DNA from: Ascidia mentula | Lineage: Eukaryota; Chordata; Ascidiacea; Phlebobranchia; Ascidiidae | NCBI GenBank assembly: GCA_947561715.1 | Contig: OX387204.1 | Location: 6,081,001 to 6,145,000 of the forward strand | Direction of reading: 5' to 3' | Length of the DNA: 64,000 nt | Part shown: positions 13,001 through 29,300 of the stretch, piece by piece | How positions within the stretch are numbered: the stretch's first letter is position 1 | Layout of the letters: each line of letters begins with the position of its first letter | The notes under the pieces: generated by a model | Databases searched by the model: none | What the model was told of the DNA's origin: nothing | Seen by the model: only the letters and a program-made list of their open reading frames with translations | Translations under genes and position numbers: made by a program

Positions 13001-14015
13001 GGGAGGTCTACCCAAAAAAAAATTTGAAGCTATGGATATGCTGGGAAATAAAAACCATTGGCAAGAACAACAAGTCATTAGCACGATGTTGTATCATATA
13101 CAACATTCAAAAATGTTTAAAACCAAGTGTTTCTGATTACCGTCAGTCAGTTTACTTTTGAAATACGAAAAATCGATTTCGCCTACAAAGGCATCAGCAG
13201 TTTCTACAAATAAAATGCAATAAAGCACTCAAAGCTATTTTTTCAAAAATAAAACGACTGATGGTAATCAGAAATACTTGGTTTTAAACATTTGCTATCC
13301 GCTATAATTGCTGTCGTTGGTTTTAAGACAGTGCCATATCAGGAGCTAGATTCTGTCCACTTTAGAGATTAGATTTCAATATTCATAAACATATTAAACA
13401 AAGTTATAAATGCCACAACTCACTTCAAGTAGTTCACCATCTGTGAGCATCTGTCTTGCTTTAGCTACCTCCTCAGGAACCCCAAAAATATGTTTTAGGT
13501 TTTCCATTGCAGCAACCAACTGACGATGTTGTGAACTGATGTCTTTAATGTCTCTGTAATATATTAAGTGAATGACTACACAGCCACGTTGGATCATAAC
13601 AATTACTACAATACAATAAAAAAGCTACCTCATTTTGTCACTTAGAGTTCCACAGCTCATATACATGTGATCAACATCACTCATTTGTTCTTTGATTTGC
13701 TTCACTTCTTTGAGAGCATCTGTCATTTGGCTTATGCCAGTTTTTACGCCATCCAGTTGCGACTGAACTGCTGCCTTTAGCCTTGCTTCTACAGAAGCCT
13801 AAACACATAAATATGAGTAGGTTTTTAGGAGCACAACATCATAATTCTTGATGCCAGTACCTTTTAACTTAAGTTTTTACCTTTTTTCTGGCAATTCTTC
13901 TTCGAAACTGTTCCACTTTGTCAAGTTGGTCTGGCCTTTGCAGCATTGTGGACACTTGCTTTATTGCCCTTTCGTGGGCTTCCATTTCTGCCTTACTCAT
14001 TCTTTGCTTCTCCAT
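7094..14015 (-). CDS. EXOC3: Exocyst complex component 3 (Sec6)
   Basis: Nineteen exons in transcript order: 14015-13881, 13798-13629, 13553-13424, 12829-12698, 12631-12522, 12111-11998, 11823-11634, 11066-10991, 10766-10667, 10487-10322, 9947-9860, 9671-9547, 9250-9114, 8897-8822, 8529-8345, 8034-7929, 7835-7752, 7509-7417, 7210-7094. All phases agree and give 777 residues, close to vertebrate EXOC3 (about 745-756). The protein aligns with EXOC3 along its length: MLQRPDQLDKVEQ near the N-terminus, FLPPGRPKRW, MWLVKHLEILRK, the DADGYYRTSLP block, FLLDEVFLDLE, ICVTVEDYY and RRVVVEYLRAV. Known role: a subunit of the octameric exocyst that tethers secretory vesicles to the plasma membrane. The start is set by homology; the frame stays open upstream to 14177, but that stretch is not Sec6-like and is probably 5' UTR. 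Several introns carry repeat insertions. Confidence 0.97.
11129..11409. mobile_element. hAT-like non-autonomous DNA transposon in an EXOC3 intron
   Basis: The left end begins CAGG, then CCAAAC and an ACAGACCCCT block; the right end carries AGGGGTCTGTGGACC and finishes CCCAACCTT. Read in reverse complement, the right end resembles the left end (AGGTT, CC, AAACT, CAGACCCCT), so these are imperfect terminal inverted repeats. The CAG(G)-CCAAAC-GACCCC arrangement is typical of hAT-superfamily ends. No transposase frame lies inside the roughly 280 bp. A clean 8-bp target duplication is not visible. Confidence 0.5.
12919..12941. repeat. (TA)n microsatellite in an EXOC3 intron
   Basis: A short run of alternating T and A lies in the intron between EXOC3 exons 3 and 4. 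No function is suggested. Confidence 0.6.
13111..13293. repeat. Foldback repeat with 53-bp arms in an EXOC3 intron
   Basis: The arms 13111-13163 and 13241-13293 are inverted copies of each other with a few mismatches, separated by 77 nt. The outer ends read AAATGTTTAAAACC and its complement. This is typical of a miniature inverted-repeat element. It sits between exons 3 and 4 of EXOC3 and does not touch the splice sites. Confidence 0.75.
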
Positions 14016-15037
14016 ACTGTGAACGGTTTTTGCTTTCCCCAAACTTCGTCGTCGTTGTAGCAGCGGTACTATCACAACACAACTTGCACTTGCAGCAAGA
14101 AGAAACCACCAGCACCAGCGCACCAGAGCTATTGAAATTATAATTGGAAATATTGCCCACTGGCGGATGAGCAACACAAGGGATCATTGCCAGAATACGA
14201 CGCAAAAGAGAATAGATAAGTGTTACTTTTCAAATAACCCCCATGGAAACAAAATACATACTTATCAGGGTGCAAAATAGAAAAAAATTCACATGGAATT
14301 TTTTTTTTGCATTAACATCGTTCAAAACCTACCCAAAAACCAAGCAGAAACTATGATCGGAATTTGTGGCCAGGATATAACCTTGCGTGATCTAAAAAAT
14401 TACCAAGCTAATTAACAAGTAACTAATATTAATAAAAATGCGTTTCTAACATATGAAACAACAAAACAACAGTAATTGTATGAGGAAAACTAACATCCTG
14501 TTGGCAATGACAAAAATATAGATCCCACGACCTTATTACTTGCAAGGTCTAATAAGACATCTATGGAACTGTGTTTGTCAAGACATTGAAATTTTTTACA
14601 AACATCTGTTTGGGTTATGGTTATTTTACAAAACACATGTATTCGTTCATTCAATGAAACGCCAAAAATTGTCAAAACCTTCAGAAAAAGTTGTGGGACA
14701 CATTTATAGTTTTTGCGACGTGAAGTGTTTCAACACAACACAACAGCCGCGCTTGCAAATTATACCACCGTAAACACGATGGAAAAATAGTCATCACAAT
14801 GCGGAGAATAAATTAGAATCATTGTTCTGCATTCGTTTATTGTTCTATGCACGGAAATGACACTGTTGAATGGAGACAGAATAGTCAGCCTACCTATGTT
14901 GTTTGTTTCAGATGATCTGTTGCTTTTAACGACATTTAAGCTATAATATATCCTGTGCACACAGTACACCACATATTTCGGTTGCAGCAGTTCATGTTAA
15001 GGGACTAGATTCCTTCACGTTAGTTGACCAGGGGAAA
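14016..15037. promoter_or_regulatory. Shared divergent upstream region of EXOC3 and the WxxW-FReD gene
   Basis: EXOC3 runs leftward from 14015 and the WxxW-FReD gene rightward from 15038, so both promoters must fall in about 1 kb unless extra 5' exons exist. I see no TATA box or other clear core element. Short open frames on both strands lack recognisable content. Confidence 0.4.
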
Positions 15038-19565
<4,528 letters not shown>

Positions 19566-19688
19566 TATTTGCGCTCTTCTCTTCTTGCTTGATTACGGGA
19601 TTGAATGTAAATACGTGTTGTCAACTTTATTTCGTACATTTTTGACGTACCCTACCCTTTACCGGTATACCGCATATTGAATTTAATC

Positions 19689-19694
19689 AATAAA
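19689..19694 (+). terminator. Polyadenylation signal of the WxxW-FReD gene
   Basis: AATAAA lies about 124 nt after the TGA at 19563-19565. Confidence 0.55.
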
Positions 19695-19699
19695 CAGAA

Positions 19700-20455
19700 A
19701 AAATGTAAAGAAAATGTAAAGGAAGTGGTTTTCATTTACAAAAAATTACCAAGCTTGTGCTTTATGTATGGAAAAAATTCTTTTGAGACCACAAGGAACT
19801 GCAACCACATTTTGTCCAAGGTCAGACCTGAAAGTTAAATCAACCTAAATAACATTAGAAAAGGTAAATAAAATGGCAATATATAGTTCCAAATGAATTC
19901 CGATGATTCTTAACCAGTTTACCGTTTCTGATGGAACGTGAAGTTCCAGGCATAGTTATTCAGAACAACAGTATTTGCTCAACTTGTGTTCATTTTGGTT
20001 CATACACCATAGGTTACCATGACCTTACTCGCGTATATATACCCACCCAAAATATGCGAAGTTTACATGTGGTTTACAGACATAAAAATTACATTATACC
20101 TATAGTTATTTGTCTCCCATCACTTAGTCCAACAAGCTCTTATAAGTTATGCAATGCACAGGACAGTTCTGCGTTAATTTTTTTTTCTGCAAGATAAATT
20201 TCATTTCGAATTAGTACTTTGCTGTAATGTATGTATCAAGTGGTTATGCTAGTTGATTTACAATTTTGCCAGCTTGCTTCACACAAGTAACGTTTGCAGC
20301 AACGACGTGACGAAAAATCACCGAGCCTGGGGGCATCTTAGGAGGAGGGACATGAGGGCGTGTATATTCACTCATAAGCAGTCATTACAAAGGGCGGAGC
20401 TGCCACAGATCAGATCAGCCACGTTTAAAAGCGAACAGAACAAAAATCGTTCTCA
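19700..20455. other. Intergenic region upstream of the trefoil gene
   Basis: This should hold the trefoil-gene promoter. A TATATATA-like stretch at about 20035-20042 lies about 420 nt upstream of the ATG, which is far for a core promoter unless the 5' UTR is long. No coding exon was recognised. Confidence 0.3.
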
Positions 20456-23400
20456 ATGGCTGCATTGCAGATTCTCAAAGCATGCTTGCTGACGTTTTGC
20501 TTCTGGTCGCTGACTCAAGCGATCAATTCAGGTAAGAATATTTTGGGGTTCTAAAAACACAGTTTGCAGCAATTGCAGTATTTTATTACAAACACTTGTT
20601 ATTTTGCCAGATTGTCGCTGTTGGGAACACCCGATATTCAGGCGAGCCTGTCGGTTTGGTGACTGGCTGAATGAGGAAAACTGTCATTTAGCCGGCTGTT
20701 GCTATGACGACAAAACGCCCAGTTACGAATGGCCGAGACCTGTCTGCTACGAAAAAAAAGGTGACCAAATTTGAAAAGTTTCCTTAAAATTATGATGTTG
20801 AAATGGAAAGATTGGAGCCAATTTTAAACATAAATGAAATACATTGACAAATGATTTTACTCTGCAGGTTTGTGTCCAACCAATGAGAAGTGCATTGTGT
20901 ACAGTGGACGTGAGGTATGTGGACATCGAGCAATGGGAAGAACGCTATGCGAGATGAAAGGCTGCTGTTACGACAATAGTCAGTACCCGTTTTGCTACCA
21001 ACCAAAACGTAAGAATTAATAGCATACTATATACATTCGTGTACACAAGGTTATCAATGGCTTGTTTCGGGATTGTGCATGTAGTTTTCCAAAATGGTAT
21101 ATACCACAAGCCCAGGCGGGCAGTATATTTTATGAACACGCTATTTGGTAAACGCGAAAATTTGTTCATCAATTAAAAACACTTTTTTCATTTAATCAAA
21201 TGTGCTCTCAACGGTAATTTATTTGTACTGAATTGAAATTATAACTTAAAGGCAATTTGAACATGGGTAACAGTTTATTTAAAAGAATGATGAATAACAG
21301 CACTCGGTTTACAATCTTCTCTTATAACAAAAGATATGTTTATTCCAAATGAAAATTAAGGAAAAAACAAACTACTCTCGTGTACTTGTTCGTTCAAATA
21401 AAAAAATTTTGGCTGGATCTTTGTAATGCAAACAACTACACATGCGAACACAGCAAGCCACGTGTCGCGCTACATCTTGCCCCGCGACACATGCTATAGT
21501 TCACTATCACGGCGACGGACGACGGGCGACACGCGCATGCCATACCTCTTGATTGATCGGCTGACCGAACTGCTAATCCTACTTGACTTCAGTGCACAGT
21601 GGCCGCACTTCAAACAACAAAACTTCTCCGCAACATTGTTTCTAATGTGAGGCATCAGGGTGAAACCTGTTGACAACACAGACCAATGGGCGCGTGCCAT
21701 GGACTTTGTAAACAGTACTCTTGTAATCTCACTTACAACAAAGCGACATTCGGCAGACGAAAAGAGTGCGCCCTGGCCGGGACTTTGCCTGTGGCTACTG
21801 CCGTAAATAACAAACTAAGAACTAATACCAGCTCAAAAAATTTTGTTAAAATTACCTTCGTGCAGCAAGTCTTAAAATCGCATTTGGTCAAGAGAATAGG
21901 AACAGAATAGGCTGGCATAAGTGGTAAATGTACTTTGACCATAAAGTGCAATTATTTGCAGGCGAAACAACTGTAACATCAACAACAACTACACAAACCG
22001 AAAGAACTGTAATTCCAACAACAACAACAAAAACAGAAACAACCAAATTAACCACAACACCACGTGAAACCACAACTGTTGAAGCAACTACGACCAGCAC
22101 ATTAATTTCCACCACCGTCGCAACCTCCACTCCCGGCATCGTGACATCATCAACTATGAAGCAATCGACATCGTCGGTGAGCGAGGCTACTACCACGGTG
22201 CCTAACTCAGGGATAACTACGTCTACTGGGGCCATCACTACGTCACAATTGCCCGAAACCTCGTCACCAACTCCTACCACGTCAACGGTTACGACATCCA
22301 ATCCATTCACGTACTTGGGAGGACCTTTTGGATTTTTCCAGATCGGAACCATGGTTATATATTCTCAATGTCCAACAATTGGCAACTCTTCGTGTTTGGA
22401 CGGTTCGATTATGTACCAGTAAGCCAACGTTTTTATTGGTTTTGAGAGAAGTATTTCATTTTATAACGTTGAAAGTGTCTGTTAGCAATATCTACGTTTA
22501 TTTGCTGCATATAGCTTTTTGTTTTCCCACCCTAAATTAAAATATTGTATATGCACGTCATAGGGAATGTAGAGAAGGTATCGCTCCATTGCGCTCGTCA
22601 CAAAAAAGCAAGCACGTCCAGATGCGTCTGTCTGTAGTCGTGTGCCATTCATCAGTGCTTGTGATAATCCGCGCGTGAAACTTATCGCCAACTTAATTGC
22701 TTGTTCCCGCCAGGTCTAATTGCACGCGCAATCGCTGCTGTTGGAACGGCGATCTCGTCGGGGGCGTTTACAACCCTTGTTACCGACCTTCTATTCACGT
22801 TATTAACTGGCCCGATCCAGGTGAGTAACTTGTCAAGCACTCAACCGCTACATGTATCATCTATTGCATTAATGGAATAATTGCCATCAAAGACGAGCGA
22901 CATGCGACATATGACACTTAACACAAGCTGCGAATCGGATTAGACCGAATACTGTGCTGTAAATCAGTTTTATATTATAACTGTAATTATGGACCAACTT
23001 ATAAAACGGCATGTTAAGTTGCATCAGATGATGATAATTATACCAAATGCATACGTCATATATTTTCTTGATTTAAACTTTGTTAGCAACAAATTTGTCA
23101 AACGAAACTTTAAATTCTTGACACCGCAGATAAAAACATAACTGCGCTGCCCATGTGGACCCCGTGGTCCCCCTGGTCCGAATGCTGGAGCCAGCCGTGT
23201 CAAGCTGGAATTCAAACTCGCGAACGAACTTGCGAAAACGGAGTACCTGGAATATCATGCACGGGCATAGCGTCGGACGGACGAATATGTGCGGGCACTT
23301 GTTCTACGTCGTGGGGCCCGTGGACGTCCTGGTCAGAATGTGACATGGCATGTGGTCCCGGAAATACTACAAGGAGACGATCGTGCTTTAACAATGGTAC

Positions 23401-24907
23401 TGAGTTATGCTATTCTTGTATATGAGTTACGGTTTATTTGCAAAAATAGTTCGAAATTATAAATGTTTTCTTTTGTTATCTGTTAACTCGGGAGAACCAT
23501 ATATCAAGTGAGAAGTGTTATGAAAAATGTGTGTTAACGACTTCAAGCTATTTCAAATTTCTATACACGCAGAAATTCTATACAAGTTTATCATATAACG
23601 CTAAACAAGGTCAGATCGCCTCACAGGTCCTTACTTTGCGAAAGTCTTTACCCTTACTTGAAATGATCTTTCAAACTACAATATGCATGCTATGACATCG
23701 ATAACAAACACCAATCAACACGCATGGGCAAAATTCAGGAATTTTGTTTTAGGAAATAATCGGAATATGTATTTCACATAGATTCCAATGTTGTTTCCAA
23801 CACTGATTGTCCGGCGGAAGACAGCGGGTCAAAGGAAGTCGCTCGTTGTCAAGATGATTATTGCAGTTCGTGGTCGCCATGGATAGCGGGACCATGCTCA
23901 AGCTCTTGTGGCAGAGGCATTAGAAACAACACCAGGTGAGATATTATATCTCATTAATTAATAGGAAAAATTAATAGGTTCCTTTGGTGAAAAAAACGAC
24001 TGACGAATGCACGCGTCTAAAATATAATAACTGTTATCACAGCAAATTGGTATATGGATGAACCGAATTTTGTATAGTTATTTTGTCATGTGCAAATGTC
24101 ATGTTCGAACAAACATAAAGCGAAATATAAATCGAATATCTTCGTTTATTTCACAGGATTTGCTACAGTGAAACCATTCCAAACACTCCCCCGGACTGTT
24201 ATTACGTCACTACCGTCTGCAATGACGCTCCATGTGCCCCTTTGTCCGACGTCAAACCGATGTGGGGACCGTGGACGCCTTGGAGCCGCTGTTCGGACCC
24301 TTGTGGAACCGGAACCCGTTCTAGAGTTCGAATGTGCTACGATGAAATAACCGGGGAATCCATAAGAACTGGTTCGAGACTGCATTGTGGAGAAGGACAA
24401 GGGTTCCAGATATCGAGTTGTAATACAGGTGGGTGCCTCCTAAACACATCGTTAGTATATCACACCCCTTGTATCTAACGTTATTAAAAACTGTTTCGAA
24501 CAGTTGCTTTAAGGAACTGATATCAAATCTGTCATAGTATTTTAACAACCGATTACAAATTGTGTGCTGCCGCCAACTATTGCCATTCATCTAAACTCTA
24601 TTTTGGAGTTAACATATAAGCTTGGCGTTTTTCAACGCTGAAAGCTATTGTAACATCGAGCAAGTGAATGTCATTCAAAATTAAACAATACCAAACAACG
24701 TAGATGATATGATACCAAGTTAAACATATATGTCAAATGATTTTAGGAATTTGCTCAGCCTGGTCCAATTGGGCATCAACCTCGTTACTCTGCAACGCCG
24801 CATGCGGAATAACGGAGACTCGAAGTTGTGTCGGAACTGCGATGGTGCCGCCACCATTTGCATGCTCCAGGCGAACTGTACCTTGTATGAGGAGTCCTTG
24901 CGTGTAG
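20456..24907 (+). CDS. Secreted trefoil / mucin-like / thrombospondin type 1 protein
   Basis: Nine exons: 20456-20531, 20611-20760, 20868-21008, 21962-22418, 22714-22820, 23130-23396, 23782-23935, 24157-24428, 24747-24907, all in phase, 594 residues. Order seen: a leader (MAALQILKACLLTFCFW); two trefoil (P-type) domains with GCCYD and CCYDN cores; a Thr/Ser-rich stretch of about 115 residues (TTTTQT, TTTTKT), a likely O-glycosylated mucin segment; a third, less standard trefoil-like unit (CPTIGNSSC, NRCCWN, NPCY); then about five TSP1 repeats of the W-x-x-W-x-x-C type (WSPWSEC, WGPWTSWSEC, WSPWIAGPCS, WGPWTPWSRC, and the weak WSNWASTSLLC). Known: trefoil domains accompany and cross-link mucins at epithelia, and TSP1 repeats bind matrix and sugars. 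Inference: a mucus or epithelial-surface protein. It lies in the same direction as the WxxW-FReD gene, 0.9 kb downstream. Confidence 0.87.
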
Positions 24908-24956
24908 TTTCATGTGCTTCTTATATACGATTTTTGCTGAGATTTCGCTTTATTTT

Positions 24957-24962
24957 AATAAA
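24957..24962 (+). terminator. Polyadenylation signal of the trefoil/TSP1 gene
   Basis: AATAAA lies 49 nt after the TAG at 24905-24907, supporting that stop as the true end. Confidence 0.55.
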
Positions 24963-25737
24963 TTTATCGACTGATATATCAATCCCACACATATGTGTTG
25001 TTTTGGAAAGTGTCGAACCAGACCTTATTACGTATACAAGAACATGTCAAAAATACGACTTCAGTCGTTGTTGCAAAATAGAAACAAGGAAAACCGCAAA
25101 CTGTCAAAAGAATTAAAATCCAGTTTTCGTTCATTTTTTGCCCAGCCGCCAAATCTTAACTTAAGTATTGCAACATGGATTTTGATTTTGCTTGGTTCAA
25201 GTTTTTGGAATTGCGCGCATATGTGATGATAAAATGAAGGATCCGGAAGCCGTTCATGACAACATTGACACAAAGGAATCATCAAAATCTGTTTAAAGAG
25301 GATGGATAGTTGCCTCGTACAAAGAGAGGATAACATTAAAGTCGATTGATTCGTTAAACAATGGGAGACGAGCTTGAAACAATAATGACGGTTTCAGGAG
25401 GTACGTCTCAAGTTAAGTTAAGAAAGGATGTGATTCAGACAATATTGACATTATGAATGAATATTTGAAGGTTTCAAAGTCAACCAAATCACTTAAATGT
25501 GATATTTTTAGGATCATTTATCCTTTGCTTTTCAGTACGCATTGTTCACAGGCGGTCTTGACAGATGCTTCCAGAAATGTAAAGGCCTATAAAACACGAC
25601 GTTCATCAACAGTTTATTATTTAGATTTCTAACGCTGGTCGAGGTAAAGATATGGTGTGAGGGTTGTACTTTTTGAAATGACCCGATGCAATTGATTACA
25701 GTAAGCAATATTTCTGTTTGCAGGCCTGGCTTAAAAA
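24963..25737. other. Intergenic region upstream of the cationic peptide gene
   Basis: No coding exon was recognised. A pyrimidine-rich 3' splice-like site ends in CAG at 25721-25723, 14 nt before the ATG of the next gene. It could join a 5' untranslated exon or accept a trans-spliced leader, which is common in ascidians; this is an inference. Confidence 0.35.
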
Positions 25738-26298
25738 ATGAACAAGTCTGTTTTGCTGGTTTTGCTTCTTGTAACCTTGCTGGTGCTTGACACTGACGCG
25801 TAAGTCCCATGGTTTATGATCATAAACGCGTTGTTCTGTGCCAGCACCCACGTTAAAGGTGTAACATAACATTTTTGTCACTGATACTGCTATAGATGGT
25901 GGTCGCGTCGTCGCCGTAGCTCCCGCCGTAGATACTACTACAGGCGACGAAGATATTACTACTATCGCCGGCGTCGCTACTACTGCGGAGACGCAGAGGC
26001 GGAAGAGGGAAACGAACAGCTTGAAGATTCAGAGGGTAGGTTTTTATTGCTTGGAATATAAGCGTTCCAGCTTGGTAAAAAAAATCTCTTGCACGGGGAT
26101 ATACATATACTGTGACATCGCATGGTAATTAAGGGGAAAATTCACAAAAACCAAGACATAACAAGTACAGCATAGTATGCAGTATATAACGACATCTTGT
26201 GCAATATTATAGAAGGAAACAACAATGACTTTGATGCACCGGAAGAACAAATGACCAAAGATGTTGAGGACATAGTTCAGGAATTGGACAGCAACTAA
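25738..26298 (+). CDS. Precursor of an Arg/Tyr-rich cationic peptide, candidate host-defence peptide
   Basis: Three exons: 25738-25799, 25896-26035, 26213-26298, in phase, 95 residues. Residues 1-21 form a strong signal peptide (MNKSVLLVLLLVTLLVLDTD then A). Residues 22-51 begin WWS and contain 15 Arg, 9 Tyr and 3 Ser, in alternating RRRR and YYY(Y) blocks, ending in the only Cys of the precursor. Residues 52-95 hold 18 Asp/Glu and one Lys. Signal / cationic peptide / anionic tail is the layout of ascidian defence-peptide precursors such as styelins and halocidin, and a 30-residue peptide with one Cys recalls dimeric dicynthaurin. There is no sequence match to those peptides that I can see; the link is layout only. 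The Tyr blocks could be modified to DOPA, as known for styelin D. Alternatives: a structural or metal-binding tunic peptide. A polyadenylation signal follows. Confidence 0.8.
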
Positions 26299-26348
26299 CC
26301 AATGCCCGACGAGTAAATTGTCGTTTGGTTTCCGGCAAAGTGATGTCA

Positions 26349-26354
26349 AATAAA
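26349..26354 (+). terminator. Polyadenylation signal of the cationic peptide gene
   Basis: AATAAA lies 50 nt after the TAA at 26296-26298, supporting a compact complete transcript. Confidence 0.6.
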
Positions 26355-29300
26355 TTTTACGTTTAATGTTTAAAAGTTCCAATCGAGTGAATTGAATTTA
26401 GCACAAAAGTGCCCTTAGATATAAGGTATTAAATTCTCCTGTTCGGCCAAAACAAACACAGATTAGCCGTAGAAAAACAGCCATCTCTCGTGATTCAACT
26501 AACTTTACTTTGTGAAAGCAACAAAAAATATCAAATTACTTGTCGAAGTTGTAGCCAAACTTCGCATTTAATTTTAATTCAGTATGCTACGTATTTGTAG
26601 TTGTATGCTACAAACTTCGGTACGTCGATGGCAAAACTATTTTTCTGAGCGTTCTGTCACTAACTGTGTAGTTGCTAATTGGATAACCGTTTACACACGG
26701 CAACTGGCAGACAGTAAGCAGTGTTCGGAGTTCATTAACTTTGAGTTGAGTGGGACAGGCGTGTTGAGGAACAAAAAACATATTGACAAACCATTTGTCA
26801 ACGACGTGATTTTGTCCACAAAGCTTTTCAGTTGAAAGTGGGCGTGTTTTGGCCGAGGAAAACTGCCGAGCCGTTCGGTTCCCTAAGAAAACAAATATCT
26901 GGCAGGCCCGGCAATATTTGAATTGGAACGTGGTGATTGTGCGACATAACGGCACCATTGTCGCATCTGGCCTCGCGCAACAAAGCCCTTTGTTGCGTAA
27001 TTGTAGTTGCCATTAATCTTTGCTGTAGCGGGATATGAGCTTTTCCGTCTGTTCAAGGCGTGTACCTGAAACCACAAATATTTAAACACAAACCGCGCAG
27101 GTTAAGAAGAGTCAAGCTTCTGTGGCTTGTGTCGGTGAACGGGTTCTTCCTGCCGTAACGAGCTGTAGGTTAAACTAAGTAAAACTATATCTGTGAGTTA
27201 CGCACGTGCATAGTGCAGCTAGAAGGCAGAAAACCCAATTACGATTAATTTTGTTGCATGGTGCTATTGGCAGGTAAGAGGTAACAATGTAAAATATTAC
27301 ACTGGAGCGAATATATATGGCGATGATTTTGCTTAACTTGTATCGGTGCCTGGAACCAGTTATAGGAAAGAACCAAAAACGTAAAATCTTCATATTTATC
27401 GCAGGCAACGATAAGTTGCGTAAAAAATGACAGAGACGCTAAAAAGATGCCCACGAAGGCTAACAACTGAGCAAACATGAGTTTCGAGAGTAAATCTTCT
27501 ACATGTGTTTTCTAGCCCTCCCCGTGTCATTGCTAAAACACACTCCTTACTTAACTGCCGTTCGGTAACAAAGCGCGTACGCCGTTGGCACGGCAACGTA
27601 AGGGCGATTTTGGTGCCGCGAATATTCGTTCCAGGCGCAAATCGCCTTGCTAAGTCAACACGGTTCGGCTGTAGGCCTGCGAACATACGATCGTTACACT
27701 TCAACGATTTTATGACGACTACCGTCTAATAGTGTTGATCAGACAACCAGACAAGTGCTATTTCCAACCCAGGCCGATTGAGATTGAAGTGTCAGATATG
27801 CTTGAGCTAACAGCAGCTCTTCTGGCATTGCGGAATTCCAGGCCAACGCAACAGCATTGCGATTGGACTCTTTTAGGGTAAGGGATTTTTGGATGTTGTT
27901 AGAAACATATAGGTCAACTTGGCATCTGAACTATACGTTTTTAGTGCAAACTACTGTAAGCTTGGGAAGTACAGAGAAAATACTTCCATACGCGCGAGTG
28001 TGTTGCATTCTTGTGACACTGCACAGTGGGTTGTCATCTCAACTCGAATTCAAGTTTTTACCTCCCTTTGAATAAGACTACATAACTGTATTTAGATATC
28101 AGTCTTGTTCGGACAAGATGATCTCTGTCTTCGGCAGAGGTTGATCATTAACATGCACGTCAGACCTAGGTTGCCTTGGCAACAATAGTCAGCAACGCAG
28201 TGCCTTCTTCGTATGGAATCGAACGACAGGCAACAGTGCTAACAATGCGGTTCCCACGGATTTTGTGTGCTGGTTGATTAGGCGCGCTTTTATCCTGTTG
28301 TTGGTGCTTTAAAATCGTGCAGATAACCAAATTGGTTGTGGTTGTGTCGCCTGTTATGTGAGATAGGATGAGATAGTAGTTGTACATTTGGGAGTTTCAC
28401 ATCTAAGCGTTTCGTAGCACGTATGTTCGATATGTTTGTTCAGTTGATCGTCACTGTTGACTACGTACTGTAATATGTATATGCCCTCAGATATACGGTT
28501 CATGGGACTTGTGATTTAAACACTGTTCGCTCACTAACAAGTCAAGGGTAGTCTATTAGTGTATTTGGCGAGTTGCTTTTGTGATGATCGTGATTTGAAA
28601 AGCTTCAAGTGTTATTTAACAGGCGTCAGATCAGCAATGCTAGTAGATTGTGAGCAGTACAAAAGCGCTAACATCAGCATCTGAAAAGTTACATGCGACA
28701 CGCATTTGAAGCCAAGTAATTCCTTAGTGGTATTCAGTCCCGGAAGCTTAAACAGCAGAGAAAGTGTTGGTCTTGGTCGGAATTATAACACCTCGCGAAA
28801 CCAACGTAAACACTCACGCACCAACTGTTCGGGGCCTGTGTGCCCCTTCCTCGACCAAGCACACTCGACCGCTCGACAAGTGCTGAACGCAAATCGGTTT
28901 CTGCGTCATCCTGAGCGCTCTCTGCGACGACCCCGCATAGATTGGGGTGCTTTTCATTGCGGCAAGTTGTTCCCTGATTGGAGCGGCCACAAGTGGGAAG
29001 GAACGAGGTTAGAAGAGCGCTACGAACAGCCAAACTTCGAAGTGAGGAGATTCTTTGTGGTTTCTGGCGTAAACACGACAGAGATATATAGTAAGCTGGA
29101 CTTTTAGGCCACGGCAGTGAAATAGTTAGGGCATGGTTTAGTTCGGTTTAGAACTTAAGAATATGTTGGTAAGCTGTAAGTTATGTTGTTGTGGTATTAC
29201 TTTTTAGATACACTGATTTCTTTTTTGTTATGACGATTTTTGGTAAATATAAAAATGTGGAAGTTGGCACACTTAAATATTTGTGAAGCTGAATTCATGA

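Noticed and set aside
14016-14177. Upstream in-frame extension of EXOC3 with an earlier Met.
   Set aside because: The added residues are hydrophobic and not Sec6-like; the homology begins just after the Met at 14015.
21426-21950. Overlapping frames inside the long intron before the mucin exon of the trefoil gene.
   Set aside because: The flanking exons splice in phase without them, and no domain or signal peptide is present.
26608-27729. Several 75-116 codon frames on both strands between the peptide gene and the dynein gene.
   Set aside because: They overlap each other in several frames, have no domain signature and no matching splice sites.
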